NCBI RefSeq assembly: GCF_025751515.1
Contig: NZ_JAOWLE010000009.1
Location: 1-64,000 of the forward strand
Direction of reading: 5' to 3'
Origin: Actibacterium sp. XHP0104
Lineage (GTDB): Bacteria > Pseudomonadota > Alphaproteobacteria > Rhodobacterales > Rhodobacteraceae
Length of the DNA stretch: 64,000 nt
The notes under the pieces are model-generated. The model was given only the letters and a program-made list of their open reading frames with translations, did no database searches and was not told the DNA's origin. This document shows, piece by piece, positions 48,758 through 58,875 of this stretch; positions within the stretch are counted from its first letter, which is position 1, and the number at the start of each line of letters is the position of its first letter. Position numbers and translations under genes: made by a program.

Positions 48758-49683
48758 CAGACCCCGAGACACCAGCGCATCACCGCCTTTTGCGCGTGCA
48801 GGCGGTTCTCGGCCTCGTCGAAGATCACCGAATGCGGGCCGTCCATGACGGCGCTGGTGGCCTCTTCGTCGCGATGGGCGGGCAGGCAGTGCATGAACAG
48901 CGCGTCGGGCTTGGCGTGGGCCATCAGCGCCTGGTTCACCTGATAGGGGCGCAGCTGGTTGTGGCGCCGTTCGCGCGCGGATTGCGGGTCGTGCATGCTG
49001 ACCCAGGTGTCGGTGACGACCAGATCGGCGCCCTCGACGGCGCGCACGGGGTCGCGCTCGATCTCGACCTTGGCGCCCTTGGCGCGGGCCTCGTCGATGA
49101 ACACCTGCTCGGGGTCAAGCGGCGGCGGGCCGCTGAAGGTCAGATCGAACCCGAACTGCCCGGCAGCATGGGCAAAGCTGGCAAAGACGTTGTTGCCGTC
49201 ACCGCACCAGACGACCTTTTTGCCGGCGATCGGGCCGCGATGTTCCTCGTAGGTCTGGATGTCGGCCATGATCTGGCAGGGATGGGTGCGGTTGGTCAGG
49301 CCGTTGATCACCGGCACGGTGGCGTGCTCGGCCATCTCCAGCAGGGTGGCCTCTTCAAAAGTGCGGATCATGATCAGATCGACATAGCGCGACAGCACGC
49401 GGGCGGTGTCGGCGATGGTTTCGCCGTGGCCCAGCTGCATGTCCTGCCCCGACAGCACCATGGTCTGCCCGCCCAGCTGGCGCACGCCCACGTCGAATGA
49501 CACCCGAGTCCGAGTGGACGGCTTTTCAAAGATCAGCGCCACCATGTGACCCGCCAGCGGCGTGTCATCATCGCCGGCGCCGCGCGGACGGCCGTTGCGG
49601 GCAGCCTTCATCGCCTTGGCGCTGTCGATCATGGCCCGCAGGTCGGCGGGGTCGGTGGCGTTGATATCCAGAAAATGTTTCAT
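48757..49683 (-). CDS. argF: Ornithine carbamoyltransferase
   Basis: Makes citrulline from ornithine and carbamoyl phosphate, step six of arginine synthesis. The 308-residue enzyme has the carbamoyl phosphate loop [12 protein letters not shown] near residue 55, the HPCQIMAD motif, the ornithine-binding DTWVSMHD, and the catalytic cysteine in [12 protein letters not shown]. It lies 30 bases after argD and is clearly co-transcribed. Confidence 0.97.
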   Translation of the reverse strand: MKHFLDINATDPADLRAMIDSAKAMKAARNGRPRGAGDDDTPLAGHMVALIFEKPSTRTRVSFDVGVRQLGGQTMVLSGQDMQLGHGETIADTARVLSRYVDLIMIRTFEEATLLEMAEHATVPVINGLTNRTHPCQIMADIQTYEEHRGPIAGKKVVWCGDGNNVFASFAHAAGQFGFDLTFSGPPPLDPEQVFIDEARAKGAKVEIERDPVRAVEGADLVVTDTWVSMHDPQSARERRHNQLRPYQVNQALMAHAKPDALFMHCLPAHRDEEATSAVMDGPHSVIFDEAENRLHAQKAVMRWCLGV

Positions 49684-49713
49684 CGGTCTGTCCCCGGGGG
49701 TGTCCCCGTTTTG

Positions 49714-50892
49714 CTATTTCTTTTCGACAACCGCCGCAGCGGCGTCCAGCCGCGAAACGGCCTCGGCAATGTCTTCGTCGGTGATGTTCAGCGGCGGCAG
49801 CAGGCGCATCACGTTGTCGCCCGCGGGCACGGTCAGGAGGTGCTGGGCATAGCCCGCCTGCACCACGTCGGCGACCGGCGCCACGCATTTCAGCCCCAGC
49901 ATCAGGCCAGACCCGCGCACGGCCTCAAACACGCTGGGGTGCGCCGCGACAAGACCCTCAAGGCGCTGGCGCAGCAGCGCGGCCTTGCGGTTGACCTCGT
50001 CCAGGAAGGCGGGGTCGCTGATGATCTGCATCACGCGCAGGCCCACAGCGCAGGCCAGCGGGTTGCCGCCATAGGTGCTGCCATGGGTGCCGGCGACCAT
50101 GCCGAGGGCAGCCTCTTCGGTGGCCAGAACAGCGCCCAGCGGAAAGCCCCCGCCGATGCCCTTGGCGACCATCATGATGTCGGGCGCGACGCCCGCCCAT
50201 TCATGCGCGAACAGCTTGCCGGTGCGGCCCATGCCGCATTGCACCTCGTCAAAGATCAGCAGAACGCCGTGCTGGTCGCACAGGTCACGCAGCCCCTTGA
50301 GGCACTGGTCGGGCACCGGGCGGATGCCGCCTTCGCCCTGCACGGGTTCGATCAGCACCGCGCCAACATCCGGCTGGGCGATGGCGGCGTTCAGCGCGTC
50401 GTGATCGCCAAATTTCAGATGCACAAAACCGGGCAGCAGCGGGCCAAAGCCCTTGACCATCTTTTCACTGCCCGCCGCCGCGATACCGGCCGAGGACCGG
50501 CCATGGAACGAGCCGTCAAAGGTGATGATATTGGTGCGATCGGGCTGGCCTTTTTCATACCAGTATTTGCGCGCCATTTTCACGGCCAGCTCGCAAGCCT
50601 CGGTGCCCGAGTTGGTAAAGAACGCCGTGTCGGCGAATGTCTCGGCCACCAGCGCATCCGCCAGAGCCTTTTGCTCGGGGATCTCGTAGAGGTTCGACAG
50701 GTGCCACAACTTGCCGGCCTGTTCGGTCAGCGCGGCGACCAGATCGGGGTTGGCATGACCCAGCGCGTTCACCGCGATGCCCGCGCCCATATCCAGGTAT
50801 CGGCTGCCATCCGTCGCGGTCAGCCAGGGGCCCTGGCCGCTGACAAAGCTAAGCGGAGCACGGTTATAGGTCGGCAGGATGGACGGGATCAT
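49714..50892 (-). CDS. argD: Acetylornithine aminotransferase
   Basis: Transfers an amino group in arginine (and possibly lysine) synthesis. The 392-residue class-III PLP enzyme has IFDEVQCGMGRTGKLFAHE and the PLP lysine in MMVAKGIGGGFPLGA near residue 245. MIPSILPTYNRAPLSFV starts at 50892; the ATG six bases earlier lies too close to AAGGA. First gene of argD-argF. Confidence 0.95.
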   Translation of the reverse strand: MIPSILPTYNRAPLSFVSGQGPWLTATDGSRYLDMGAGIAVNALGHANPDLVAALTEQAGKLWHLSNLYEIPEQKALADALVAETFADTAFFTNSGTEACELAVKMARKYWYEKGQPDRTNIITFDGSFHGRSSAGIAAAGSEKMVKGFGPLLPGFVHLKFGDHDALNAAIAQPDVGAVLIEPVQGEGGIRPVPDQCLKGLRDLCDQHGVLLIFDEVQCGMGRTGKLFAHEWAGVAPDIMMVAKGIGGGFPLGAVLATEEAALGMVAGTHGSTYGGNPLACAVGLRVMQIISDPAFLDEVNRKAALLRQRLEGLVAAHPSVFEAVRGSGLMLGLKCVAPVADVVQAGYAQHLLTVPAGDNVMRLLPPLNITDEDIAEAVSRLDAAAAVVEKK

Positions 50893-51093
50893 GGGCATTG
50901 GTCCTTGGAAGCGGAAGCCCGATTGGTGCCAAAGGCGACGGGCCAAGTCAACGATTTCAGGTGGTTTTCGCGTGCAGCCACGCGGGATCGGACGTCAGGC
51001 GCGGGTGCGTCGGCGTCGGGGAAGCGGGAAATGGGCGTTCCGTGCGATCATGGCGCGGCAGATATCGCGCTTTGCGGGCGCTGTAAAGCGGGA

Positions 51094-51873
51094 TCAAAGC
51101 GCGGCGAATAGGGTGCCGAGGCGCTTGGCCTCGTCCTGGGTGCCCCAGGGGGCGTTCACGATGAACATGCCGCTGCCGATCATGCCGTGGCCTTCGCGCG
51201 CGGGCGGGAATGTCACCTCGTGGCGCAGCGTGTCGGGCAGGCCCTGCTGTTCCAGCGCGCGCAGCATCGGCTTGTGCGCGCCGCTGGTCAAAATCGGATA
51301 CCACAGCGCGATCACGCCCACGTTCCATTTGCGGTGCAGGGCCGCGATCTGGCCGGGCAGCGTGGCGTAATCGGATTTCACCTCATAGCTGGGATCGATC
51401 AGCATCAGCCCCCGACGCGGGGTCGGCGGGCAGATGGATTGCGCAAGCTCCAGCCCGTCCTGTTTATGCACCTGGGCGCCATAGGGGCGCATGGCCTGGC
51501 GCAGGGCGGTGAATTCCTGCGGGTGCAGCTCGGCCAGGTGGATCGTGTCGCCGGGCCGCAGCGACAGCGCCGCCAGCAGGGGCGAGCCGGGATAGGCATC
51601 GACCCCATGCGCCGCCTTTACCTGCGCCATGGCACGGGCATAGGGGTGATCGGGCGCGAACCAGTCACCGGCGCGCGCGACGCCTTGCGCGGCTTCTCCG
51701 GTCTTGACCGCCTCGGGCGCGGTCAGATCATAAAGGCCCCTGCCCGCGTGGGTCTCGATATAGGACAGCGGCTTGTCCTTGCGGGTCATGTAATCCAGCA
51801 TCACGCATAGCAGCGCGTGCTTTTGCACATCGGCCAGGTTTCCGGCGTGATAGATGTGCTGATAGCTCAGCAT
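51094..51873 (-). CDS. rlmJ: 23S rRNA (adenine-2030-N6)-methyltransferase
   Basis: A 259-residue SAM-dependent methyltransferase. The start MLSYQHIYHAGNLADVQKHA is the hallmark of RlmJ (YhiR), followed by ETHAGRGLYDL (SAM loop) and the catalytic motif MLIDPSYEVKSDY (DPPY-type) near residue 165. Its ATG overlaps the ABC permease stop by one base, so the two genes are coupled. Confidence 0.94.
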   Translation of the reverse strand: MLSYQHIYHAGNLADVQKHALLCVMLDYMTRKDKPLSYIETHAGRGLYDLTAPEAVKTGEAAQGVARAGDWFAPDHPYARAMAQVKAAHGVDAYPGSPLLAALSLRPGDTIHLAELHPQEFTALRQAMRPYGAQVHKQDGLELAQSICPPTPRRGLMLIDPSYEVKSDYATLPGQIAALHRKWNVGVIALWYPILTSGAHKPMLRALEQQGLPDTLRHEVTFPPAREGHGMIGSGMFIVNAPWGTQDEAKRLGTLFAAL

Positions 51874-52676
51874 CAGGGCTTCATCCGGTAGCCGGTGCTG
51901 AACCAGCGCCAACAGACCGCGCCCACGGCCAGCGTCACCCCGGCGCAGATCGCAAGGCCCAGAACAGGGCTGCTGTCGGACTGGCCGATCATGCCGTAGC
52001 GCGCCCCGTCGATCAGGTAAAAGACCGGGTTGAAATGGGTGATGACCCGCATCACGGGCGGCAGGCTGTCGATCGAATAGAAGGTGCCCGACAGAAAACT
52101 GAGCGGCGTGATGATGAAATTGGTGATGGCCGACATCTGGTCGAACCGGTTGGCAAAGATCGCGCCCACTATGCCCAGCACCGCCAGCATCGCCGCGCCC
52201 AGCACCACGAACAGCGCCAGCCACAGCGGATGCGCCACCGGCATGCCCATCAGCACCACCACCGCCAGCCCGATCACCACCGCGACCAGCCCGCCGCGCA
52301 CGACGCCGCCGGCGGTGTAGCCCAGCACCAGCTCCAGCGGCGACAGGGGCGGCATCAGCGTGTCGACGATATTGCCCTGCACCTTGGCGCTGACGATCGA
52401 GGACGAGGTATTGGCAAACGCGTTCTGGATGACGGTCATCATCAGGATGCCCGGCGCCAGGAACTGCACGAAAGGCACCCCCATCACCGGCCCGCGCGAC
52501 GGCCCGATGGCCAGCGCAAAGACGGTCATGAACAGCCCCGCCGTCACCAGCGGCGCCGCGACCGTCTGGTTCCAGACCGCCATGAACCGGCGCACCTCGC
52601 GGCGGGCCAGCGTATAAAGGCCCAGCCAGTTCACGCTTCCGAACCGGCGCACGCCCATTGTGGTTGAACTTTCCAT
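51873..52676 (-). CDS. ABC-2 type transporter permease
   Basis: A 267-residue inner-membrane permease with six helices and the ABC-2 C-terminal signature ITHFNPVFYLIDGARYGMIG. Its N-terminal amphipathic helix precedes the first membrane segment. It is related to the permease at 54444-55205 ([16 protein letters not shown]), but no ATPase gene accompanies it. It may use the ATPase at 53518 or another one. rlmJ follows directly. Confidence 0.85.
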   Translation of the reverse strand: MESSTTMGVRRFGSVNWLGLYTLARREVRRFMAVWNQTVAAPLVTAGLFMTVFALAIGPSRGPVMGVPFVQFLAPGILMMTVIQNAFANTSSSIVSAKVQGNIVDTLMPPLSPLELVLGYTAGGVVRGGLVAVVIGLAVVVLMGMPVAHPLWLALFVVLGAAMLAVLGIVGAIFANRFDQMSAITNFIITPLSFLSGTFYSIDSLPPVMRVITHFNPVFYLIDGARYGMIGQSDSSPVLGLAICAGVTLAVGAVCWRWFSTGYRMKP

Positions 52677-52701
52677 CCGTTTCCCCGATATATGCCGACT
52701 G

Positions 52702-52745
52702 CCGTGCCACGTATGTGTTGGGCTTGTATCCCACACCGTGCCACG
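52702..52745. repeat. Direct repeat CCGTGCCACG in the gcrA upstream region
   Basis: CCGTGCCACG occurs at 52702-52711 and again at 52736-52745, with 24 bases between. An imperfect dyad (GTGTTGGG/CCCACAC) lies between the copies. The pair sits in the 138-base divergent region of the ABC permease and gcrA. A regulatory role is possible; no known binding motif matches. Confidence 0.5.
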
Positions 52746-52814
52746 AATAGAATAGGGCCAAGCCGAAATAAATCCGGGGGTCGCATCCGCCGCCCCCGCA
52801 GCCAAGGAAATCAC

Positions 52815-53423
52815 ATGTCCTGGACCGAAGAGCGCGTCGAGACGCTGAAGAAAATGTGGGGCGAAGGCCAGTCGGCCAGCCAGATCGCCAAGGAACTGGG
52901 TGGCGTCACCCGGAACGCGGTGATTGGCAAGGTGCACCGTCTGGGCCTGTCGAACCGCACCGGCGGTGGCGGCACCGCCAAGGCCGCCGCCAAGGAAAAG
53001 GCCGCGCCCAAGGCCGAAGCCGCGCCCAAGGCCGAAGCCGCGCCCAAGGCCAAGCCCGCGCCCAAGGCGGCTGAACCCGCGCCCGCCGCCAAGCCCGAGC
53101 CCGCGACCGAATCCGCCGCGCCCGCGCCCTCGATCTCGCCGCGCAAACAGATCATCCCCGCTGGCCAGCCGCTGCCGCCGCAGCCCTCGGCCAACGAGAT
53201 CAGCCCCGAGGCGCTGGCCTCGGTGCGCGAGGTCGAGAAAAAGGCCAAGCGGCTCAGCCTGATGGAGCTGACCGAGCGCACCTGCAAATGGCCAATCGGC
53301 GACCCGGCGACCGAGGACTTCTGGTTCTGCGGCCTGGCGACCCAGCAGGGCAAACCCTATTGCGAGGCCCATGTGGGCGTGGCGTTCCAGCCGATGAGCT
53401 CGCGCCGCGACCGCAAGCGCTGA
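52815..53423 (+). CDS. gcrA: Cell-cycle regulator GcrA
   Basis: A 202-residue transcription cofactor of alphaproteobacteria that binds sigma-70 and promoters methylated at GANTC. The N-terminal DNA-binding domain (MSWTEERVETLKKMWGEGQS, TRNAVIGKVHRLGLSNR) and the C-terminal sigma-interacting region (CKWPIGDP, FCGLATQQGKPYCEAH) are intact. Between them lies a low-complexity A/P/K-rich linker with repeats of AAPKAE. The start is preceded by AAGGAAATCAC. A strong terminator follows. Confidence 0.96.
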   Translation: MSWTEERVETLKKMWGEGQSASQIAKELGGVTRNAVIGKVHRLGLSNRTGGGGTAKAAAKEKAAPKAEAAPKAEAAPKAKPAPKAAEPAPAAKPEPATESAAPAPSISPRKQIIPAGQPLPPQPSANEISPEALASVREVEKKAKRLSLMELTERTCKWPIGDPATEDFWFCGLATQQGKPYCEAHVGVAFQPMSSRRDRKR

Positions 53424-53463
53424 TCACAAGCTAGACCGATCGGTTCATTTTTCTGGTCGTTAT

Positions 53464-53500
53464 ATGCCCGGGATGCTAAATCCCGGGCATAGTCTTTTTC
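53464..53500 (+). terminator. Intrinsic terminator of gcrA
   Basis: A 10-base stem ATGCCCGGGA/TCCCGGGCAT with a 7-base loop, followed by AGTCTTTTT. It lies between the gcrA stop and the ABC ATPase gene. Confidence 0.95.
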
Positions 53501-53517
53501 TGTAAAGGGTGGCCGTC

Positions 53518-54447
53518 ATGGCTCCGGTGATCTCGGTTCAGAATCTTGGCAAATCCTATGACAGCGGCACGGTTGCGCTGCGGGACGTGTCGCTGGATAT
53601 CGAGCAGGGCGAGATCCTGGCCCTGCTTGGCCCCAATGGCGCGGGCAAGACCACGCTGATTTCCAGCATCTGCGGCCTGGTCACGCCCAGCAGTGGCCGG
53701 ATCACCGTGGGCGGCCATGACATTGCCATCGAGTTTCGCAAGGCGCGCGCGCTGATCGGGCTGGTGCCGCAGGATATCAGCATCGAACCTTTCGAGAAGG
53801 TCATCAACACCGTGCGGTTCTCGCGCGGCCTGTTCGGCAAGCCGCGCAACGACGCCTATATCGAAAAGGTGCTGCGCGCACTTAGCCTGTGGGACAAGCG
53901 CAACGCCCAGACGCGCGAGCTGTCGGGCGGGATGAAACGCCGAGTTCTGATCGCCAAGGCGCTGTCGCATGAGCCGCGCGTGCTGTTCCTGGACGAGCCC
54001 ACCGCCGGCGTCGATGTCACCTTGCGGCGCGATATGTGGCAACTGGTGCGCGAGCTGCGCGATGACGGCGTGACGATCATTCTGACCACCCATTACATCG
54101 AAGAGGCCGAGGAAATGGCCGACCGGATCGGGGTGATCGACAACGGCCGGTTACTGCTGATCGAGCGCAAGGACGCGCTGATGAAACAGCTGGGGCGCAA
54201 GCATCTGCGGATGCAACTGACCGCGCCGCTGGACGCCCTGCCCGGCACATTGGCGGGCCGCGGCCTCAGCCTGGCCGATGGTGGCCACTCGTTGATCTAT
54301 GATTACAACACCCAGGCCGAGCGCAGCGGCATCACCAGCCTGATCGCCGATCTGGCCGAGGCCGGCATTTCGGTGCGCGACCTGGACAGCCGGCAAAGCT
54401 CGCTGGAAGAGGTCTTTCTGCGCCTTGTCGAGGAGGGCCAAGCATGA
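53518..54447 (+). CDS. ABC transporter ATP-binding protein
   Basis: A 309-residue ATPase with Walker [15 protein letters not shown] near residue 38, the ABC signature [16 protein letters not shown], Walker [13 protein letters not shown] and the H-loop [10 protein letters not shown]. It is of the DrrA/CcmA type that pairs with ABC-2 permeases for drug, polymer or lipid export. The ATG at 53518 follows AAAGGGTGG. It overlaps the permease gene at 54444 by four bases (ATGA). Confidence 0.93.
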   Translation: MAPVISVQNLGKSYDSGTVALRDVSLDIEQGEILALLGPNGAGKTTLISSICGLVTPSSGRITVGGHDIAIEFRKARALIGLVPQDISIEPFEKVINTVRFSRGLFGKPRNDAYIEKVLRALSLWDKRNAQTRELSGGMKRRVLIAKALSHEPRVLFLDEPTAGVDVTLRRDMWQLVRELRDDGVTIILTTHYIEEAEEMADRIGVIDNGRLLLIERKDALMKQLGRKHLRMQLTAPLDALPGTLAGRGLSLADGGHSLIYDYNTQAERSGITSLIADLAEAGISVRDLDSRQSSLEEVFLRLVEEGQA

Positions 54448-55205
54448 ACTGGCAAGCCATCAGGGCAATCTATCGCTACGAGATGGCGCGCACCTTTCGC
54501 ACGCTGGCGCAGTCGGTTCTGTCGCCGGTCCTGTCTACGGTTCTCTATTTCGTGGTCTTCGGCTCTGCCATCGGCAGCCGCATCGACGCGGTCGAGGGCA
54601 TCAGCTATGGCGCCTTCATCGTGCCGGGGCTGATCATGCTGACATTGTTGCAGCAATCGGTGACGGTGGCCTCGTTCGGGATCTACTTCCCGAAATTCAT
54701 CGGCACGATCTACGAATTGCTGTCGGCGCCGATCTCGTTCATCGAGATCGTGATCGGCTATGTTGGCGCGGCGGCGACCAAGGCGGTGATGATCGCGCTG
54801 ATCATCCTGGCCACATCTACGCTGTTCGTCGACCTGCATATCCAGCACCCGATCTGGATGATCGGGTTCCTGCTGCTGACCGGCATTTCCTTTGCGATGC
54901 TGGGGTTCATCATCGGCATCTGGGCACGCAATTTCGAACAGCTGCAACTGGTGCCCCTGCTGGTCATTACGCCGATGGTGTTCCTGGGCGGCGCGTTCTA
55001 TTCGGCCTCGATGCTGCCGCCCTTTTGGGAGACCGTCACCCGGTTCAACCCGGTGCTTTACCTGATTTCGGGCTTTCGCTGGTCGTTCTTCGGCGTGGCC
55101 GACGTGCCCGTCGGCGTGTCGCTGGCGGCGGTTCTCGGCTTTCTGATGGCCTGCCTGCTGTTCATCGGCTGGATATTCCGCAGCGGCTGGCGGCTGCGGA
55201 ACTAG
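54444..55205 (+). CDS. ABC-2 type transporter permease
   Basis: A 253-residue six-helix permease of the YadH type, with [19 protein letters not shown] in the first segment, [14 protein letters not shown], and the ABC-2 signature [19 protein letters not shown] near the end. It is encoded four bases overlapping the ATPase gene and forms an export pair with it. The exported compound is unknown. Confidence 0.93.
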   Translation: MNWQAIRAIYRYEMARTFRTLAQSVLSPVLSTVLYFVVFGSAIGSRIDAVEGISYGAFIVPGLIMLTLLQQSVTVASFGIYFPKFIGTIYELLSAPISFIEIVIGYVGAAATKAVMIALIILATSTLFVDLHIQHPIWMIGFLLLTGISFAMLGFIIGIWARNFEQLQLVPLLVITPMVFLGGAFYSASMLPPFWETVTRFNPVLYLISGFRWSFFGVADVPVGVSLAAVLGFLMACLLFIGWIFRSGWRLRN

Positions 55206-55208
55206 GGG

Positions 55209-57137
55209 TTACTGAAACAGCTTTTCGAGCTTTTTCTTGGCCTTCTCTTCCAGCTTGCGCTTGGCGGCATCCTCCAGGCTTTCGCCTTCCTGGGTCTGCA
55301 CGCCCAGCTTTTCGGCGGCTTTCTGGGTCAGCTCTTCCTTGGCCTTGTCCTTGCGGGCGTCGATCACCGCGTCAAGATCCAGCCGCAGGCTGGGTTTCGC
55401 CCAGGGGCCAACGATGCGCAGCGGAATTTTCAGCGCCTTGCCGCCCTCGCCGCCCAACAGGGTCTGCGGCACCAGCCGATAATCCATGGTCTGCTTGCCC
55501 AGGTTGACCTGCCCCTCGCCCAGGGCGGTAAAGCGGTCCGAGGTCAGGCTCAGGTCATCGTTGCGCAGGATGCCGTTCTTGATGGCAAAGGTCGCCTTGA
55601 CGTCGTGAAAGATCGTGCGGGCGCCGTCTTGCGCGCCCTCGGCCTTCTGCAGGAAGATCGCCAACAGGTCCAGCCCGCGGAATTCGCCCTCGCCCAGGTC
55701 AAGGTTGCCGCTGCCCGACAGGCCCGACATGATCGCCGCCATCGAGGGGCCGCTGCCCAGGAAATTGACGCGCATATCGGCACGGGCCGAAAGCCGGTCG
55801 TAATCGGCCAGTTCGTTCAGCGCGGGGCGCATGGCGATGCCGGCCAGGCTCAGATCGCCGCCGACCGACAGGCCGCCGCGCCCGTTGATCACGAAATTGC
55901 CGGTGATCTGGCCCTCATACGCGGCCATCTGGTGCAGGTCGAGCACCAGCCGTCGGTCGGTCAGCGTGGCGGTCAGGCGGGTCGGGCCCATGGTGGCGCC
56001 ATCCAGCAGCAGGCTGTCGGCGCTCAGGCCCAGTTCGGCATCCAGCGCGCCCAGGGCCGACACGTCGATCGGCGCGTTGGACCAGCCCCCGCCGCCCTTG
56101 CCACCAGCGCCGCCGCCGCCGTCACCGCTCGAGGAGCCCGTGCGCAGGTCCAGCGTGCCGCTGGCGAACTGACCCACAAGGCGCGGGCGCGGGCCGTCCA
56201 GGCTGATCGTGGCATTGCCGGCCAGGGCATTGGGACCAAAGCGGATATTGGCGCCGTTCAGGCCGATGCGGCCATCGGCGCCATAGGCCAGATCGCCCTT
56301 GGCCGACAGGCCCTGGGTGAATTTGCTATGCGCGGGCGCGGGTTGGTTCAGCGCCGCCATCAGCGCCGGCAGATCGCCTAGATCGGCCTGGAACGCGCCA
56401 TTGGCCTGCACGGGCGACAGCCCGGCCTGCCCGTCAAACCGCAGCGACGACCCGCCCAGGTCGACCGACAGCCGGGTTTCGGCTACGGCGCCGTTCAGTT
56501 GGTCGGACAGCCGCGCCAGATGCACCGCGCCCTTGACCGGCTGACCGTTGACGCTGCCGTCGAATTCCAGATCCAGCGGGCCATTCGCCGCTGGCAGGCG
56601 CATCGTGGCATTCAGACCGGTGATATGCTCGCGGGTTTTCGCGGCGTGGTTTACGAAGGTCAGCGAGGCATCGGTGACCTGCGCGATGTCCAGCGTCACG
56701 CCGCCACCCGCACTGCCACCCGCGCCGCCGGCGCCAGTTTCGGTGCCGGTGCTTTCCCCGAATTGCCAGTTCACCCGGTCATCCACGCCCTTTTCCAGCA
56801 GGATCTCGGGGCGGGTCAGGGCGATCTTGCGGATGACGATATCGCCGCCCATCAGCGCGCCAAGATCCAGCCCGATTTCCAGCGCCTCGGCGCGCAGCAT
56901 CGGCGTGTCGCTGGCCCAGTCGGCATTCGAGATCGACACCGCGCCGGTGGTGACGCCAATCTGCGGCCAGATCGAGGGTTTCAGCCGTCCCTCGAGCGTC
57001 AGCTCGCGCCCGGTGGCCTTGCGGATCTGATCACCGGCCAGGTCCGCGATCTTGTCGGCGGGCAGCAGGAACACCGCCCCGATCAGCAGCACAACCAACA
57101 GCACAACCGCCACGAACGCACGGATCAGCCAACGCAT
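55209..57137 (-). CDS. AsmA-family protein
   Basis: A 642-residue protein with one N-terminal membrane helix (IRAFVAVVLLVVLLIGAVFL), then the AsmA/TamB-type repeats (ALTRPEILLEKG) and a C-terminal domain ending in a lysine-rich helix. AsmA-like proteins are bridge-like lipid carriers that influence outer-membrane assembly. A glycine-rich insert (SSGDGGGGAGGKGGGG) in the middle is low complexity. The gene is convergent with the ABC permease, three bases apart. Confidence 0.88.
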   Translation of the reverse strand: MRWLIRAFVAVVLLVVLLIGAVFLLPADKIADLAGDQIRKATGRELTLEGRLKPSIWPQIGVTTGAVSISNADWASDTPMLRAEALEIGLDLGALMGGDIVIRKIALTRPEILLEKGVDDRVNWQFGESTGTETGAGGAGGSAGGGVTLDIAQVTDASLTFVNHAAKTREHITGLNATMRLPAANGPLDLEFDGSVNGQPVKGAVHLARLSDQLNGAVAETRLSVDLGGSSLRFDGQAGLSPVQANGAFQADLGDLPALMAALNQPAPAHSKFTQGLSAKGDLAYGADGRIGLNGANIRFGPNALAGNATISLDGPRPRLVGQFASGTLDLRTGSSSGDGGGGAGGKGGGGWSNAPIDVSALGALDAELGLSADSLLLDGATMGPTRLTATLTDRRLVLDLHQMAAYEGQITGNFVINGRGGLSVGGDLSLAGIAMRPALNELADYDRLSARADMRVNFLGSGPSMAAIMSGLSGSGNLDLGEGEFRGLDLLAIFLQKAEGAQDGARTIFHDVKATFAIKNGILRNDDLSLTSDRFTALGEGQVNLGKQTMDYRLVPQTLLGGEGGKALKIPLRIVGPWAKPSLRLDLDAVIDARKDKAKEELTQKAAEKLGVQTQEGESLEDAAKRKLEEKAKKKLEKLFQ

Positions 57138-57266
57138 GGGAACCCTCCACCATGAAACATTTATCCCAGCCTAGGGGCCGTCATGGCCGGGCACAAGCGT
57201 GCCCGCGCGGTGGCGCGATCAAAACCCCGCTTCCCCCGCGCGCGATCCCCGACTATATGAGGCCGC

Positions 57267-58646
57267 ATGAGCACCAACCCGCCCAATCTGCGCCCCGACC
57301 TGGCCCCTGCCCCGCGTTTCGATGACACTCGCCGCGAGGGTCAGCCGACCATTGGCATGGTCAGCCTTGGCTGCCCCAAGGCGCTGGTCGACAGCGAACG
57401 CATCCTGACCCGGCTGCGGGCCGAGGGCTATGCGATCAGCCCCGACTATTCGGGCGCGGACGCGGTGATCGTGAACACCTGCGGGTTCTTGGACAGCGCC
57501 AAGGCCGAAAGCCTGGAGGCCATCGGCGAGGCCTTGCAGGAAAACGGCAAGGTGATCGTGACCGGATGCCTTGGCGCTGAGCCTGAATACATCACCGGCG
57601 TGCACCCTCGGGTTCTGGCCGTCACCGGACCGCATCAATATGAACAGGTGCTGGATGCCGTGCATGGCGCCGTGCCACCCGATCCTGACCCGTTCATCGA
57701 CCTGCTGCCCGCCACAGGCGTGTCGCTGACCCCGCGCCATTACAGCTATCTCAAGATTTCCGAGGGCTGCAATCACCACTGCAAGTTCTGCATCATCCCC
57801 GACATGCGCGGCAAGCTGGCCAGCCGCCCGGCCCATGCCGTGATGCGCGAGGCCGAAAAGCTGGTCGATGCGGGCGTGCGCGAATTGCTGGTGATCAGCC
57901 AGGACACCAGCGCCTATGGCGTCGATATCAAACATGCCGAGGCCAAGGGCCACCGCGCCCATATCACCGACCTGGCCCGCGATCTGGGGTCGCTGGGGGC
58001 CTGGGTGCGGCTGCATTATGTCTATCCCTACCCGCATGTGCGCCAGCTGATCCCGCTGATGGCCGAGGGGCTGATCCTGCCCTATCTGGACATCCCGTTC
58101 CAACACGCGCACCCCGACACGCTGAAACGCATGGCGCGCCCTGCGGCGGCGGCGAAAACGCTGGATGAGATCGCGGCCTGGCGGCGCGACTGCCCCGACA
58201 TCACCCTGCGCAGCACCTTCATCGTGGGCTATCCGGGCGAGACCGAGGCCGAGTTCCAGACCCTGCTGGATTGGATGGACGAGGCGCAGTTGGATCGCGT
58301 CGGGTGTTTCCAGTACGAAAACGTCGCCGGCGCCCGGTCGAATGATCTGCCCGATCACGTGTCTGATGAGGTCAAGCAGGACCGCTGGAACCGGTTCATG
58401 GAAAAGGCGCAGGCGATTTCCGAGGCCAAGCTGGCCGCCAAGGTCGGTCAGCGCATGGACGTGATCATCGACGATATCGACGAAGACGGCATTGCCACCT
58501 GCCGCACCAAGGCAGACGCGCCCGAGATCGACGGCAACCTCTTTATCGACGAGGGCACCGAGGGCTTGGAAGTCGGCCAGATCGTCACGGTCGAGGTGGA
58601 CGAGGCCGGTGAATATGACCTCTGGGGCCGCCTGCCTAACGGCTGA
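57267..58646 (+). CDS. rimO: Ribosomal protein S12 methylthiotransferase
   Basis: A 459-residue radical SAM enzyme that methylthiolates Asp-89 of ribosomal protein S12. The N-terminal UPF0004 domain has [16 protein letters not shown] and [10 protein letters not shown], giving its [4Fe-4S] cysteines; the radical SAM cluster motif is [15 protein letters not shown] near residue 165; and a C-terminal TRAM domain follows. All three cluster cysteines are present. Confidence 0.96.
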   Translation: MSTNPPNLRPDLAPAPRFDDTRREGQPTIGMVSLGCPKALVDSERILTRLRAEGYAISPDYSGADAVIVNTCGFLDSAKAESLEAIGEALQENGKVIVTGCLGAEPEYITGVHPRVLAVTGPHQYEQVLDAVHGAVPPDPDPFIDLLPATGVSLTPRHYSYLKISEGCNHHCKFCIIPDMRGKLASRPAHAVMREAEKLVDAGVRELLVISQDTSAYGVDIKHAEAKGHRAHITDLARDLGSLGAWVRLHYVYPYPHVRQLIPLMAEGLILPYLDIPFQHAHPDTLKRMARPAAAAKTLDEIAAWRRDCPDITLRSTFIVGYPGETEAEFQTLLDWMDEAQLDRVGCFQYENVAGARSNDLPDHVSDEVKQDRWNRFMEKAQAISEAKLAAKVGQRMDVIIDDIDEDGIATCRTKADAPEIDGNLFIDEGTEGLEVGQIVTVEVDEAGEYDLWGRLPNG

Positions 58647-58669
58647 GGCGCGGCCGATACGGCCCCCGG

Positions 58670-58687
58670 CAGGTCACACCAGACCTG
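58670..58687. promoter_or_regulatory. Inverted repeat in the rimO-ThDP enzyme gap
   Basis: CAGGTC-ACACCA-GACCTG is a perfect 6-base dyad beginning 24 bases after the rimO stop. It may be an operator for the ThDP-dependent enzyme gene downstream or part of a weak terminator. Confidence 0.4.
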
Positions 58688-58839
58688 TTGTCGCAGGAAA
58701 AGATTGCACCCATCGGTGTTGGCCGTCGACTCAGCACAAACGCGCAACGCACGCATTTTTTCCATTTATCGCGCGCATCTCCCGCAATTATTTCCCTAGG
58801 ACCTCAAAGTTTGCGCACTTTGCGCGCAGGCGAACCGCT

Positions 58840-58875
58840 ATGAGTGCACGGTCCATCCGCGCAACAGACCAATGA
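58840..58875 (+). CDS. Possible 11-residue leader ORF overlapping the ThDP enzyme start
   Basis: ATG at 58840 opens MSARSIRATDQ, whose TGA (58873-58875) overlaps the ATG of the next gene (58872). There is no strong Shine-Dalgarno before it, but the ThDP enzyme start also lacks one, so coupling would explain its translation. It could be accidental. Confidence 0.35.
   Translation: MSARSIRATDQ

Noticed and set aside
53020-53100. Short tandem repeats in gcrA as a possible repeat element
   Set aside because: The repeats encode an alanine/proline/lysine-rich linker in GcrA, a common low-complexity coding feature rather than a separate element.
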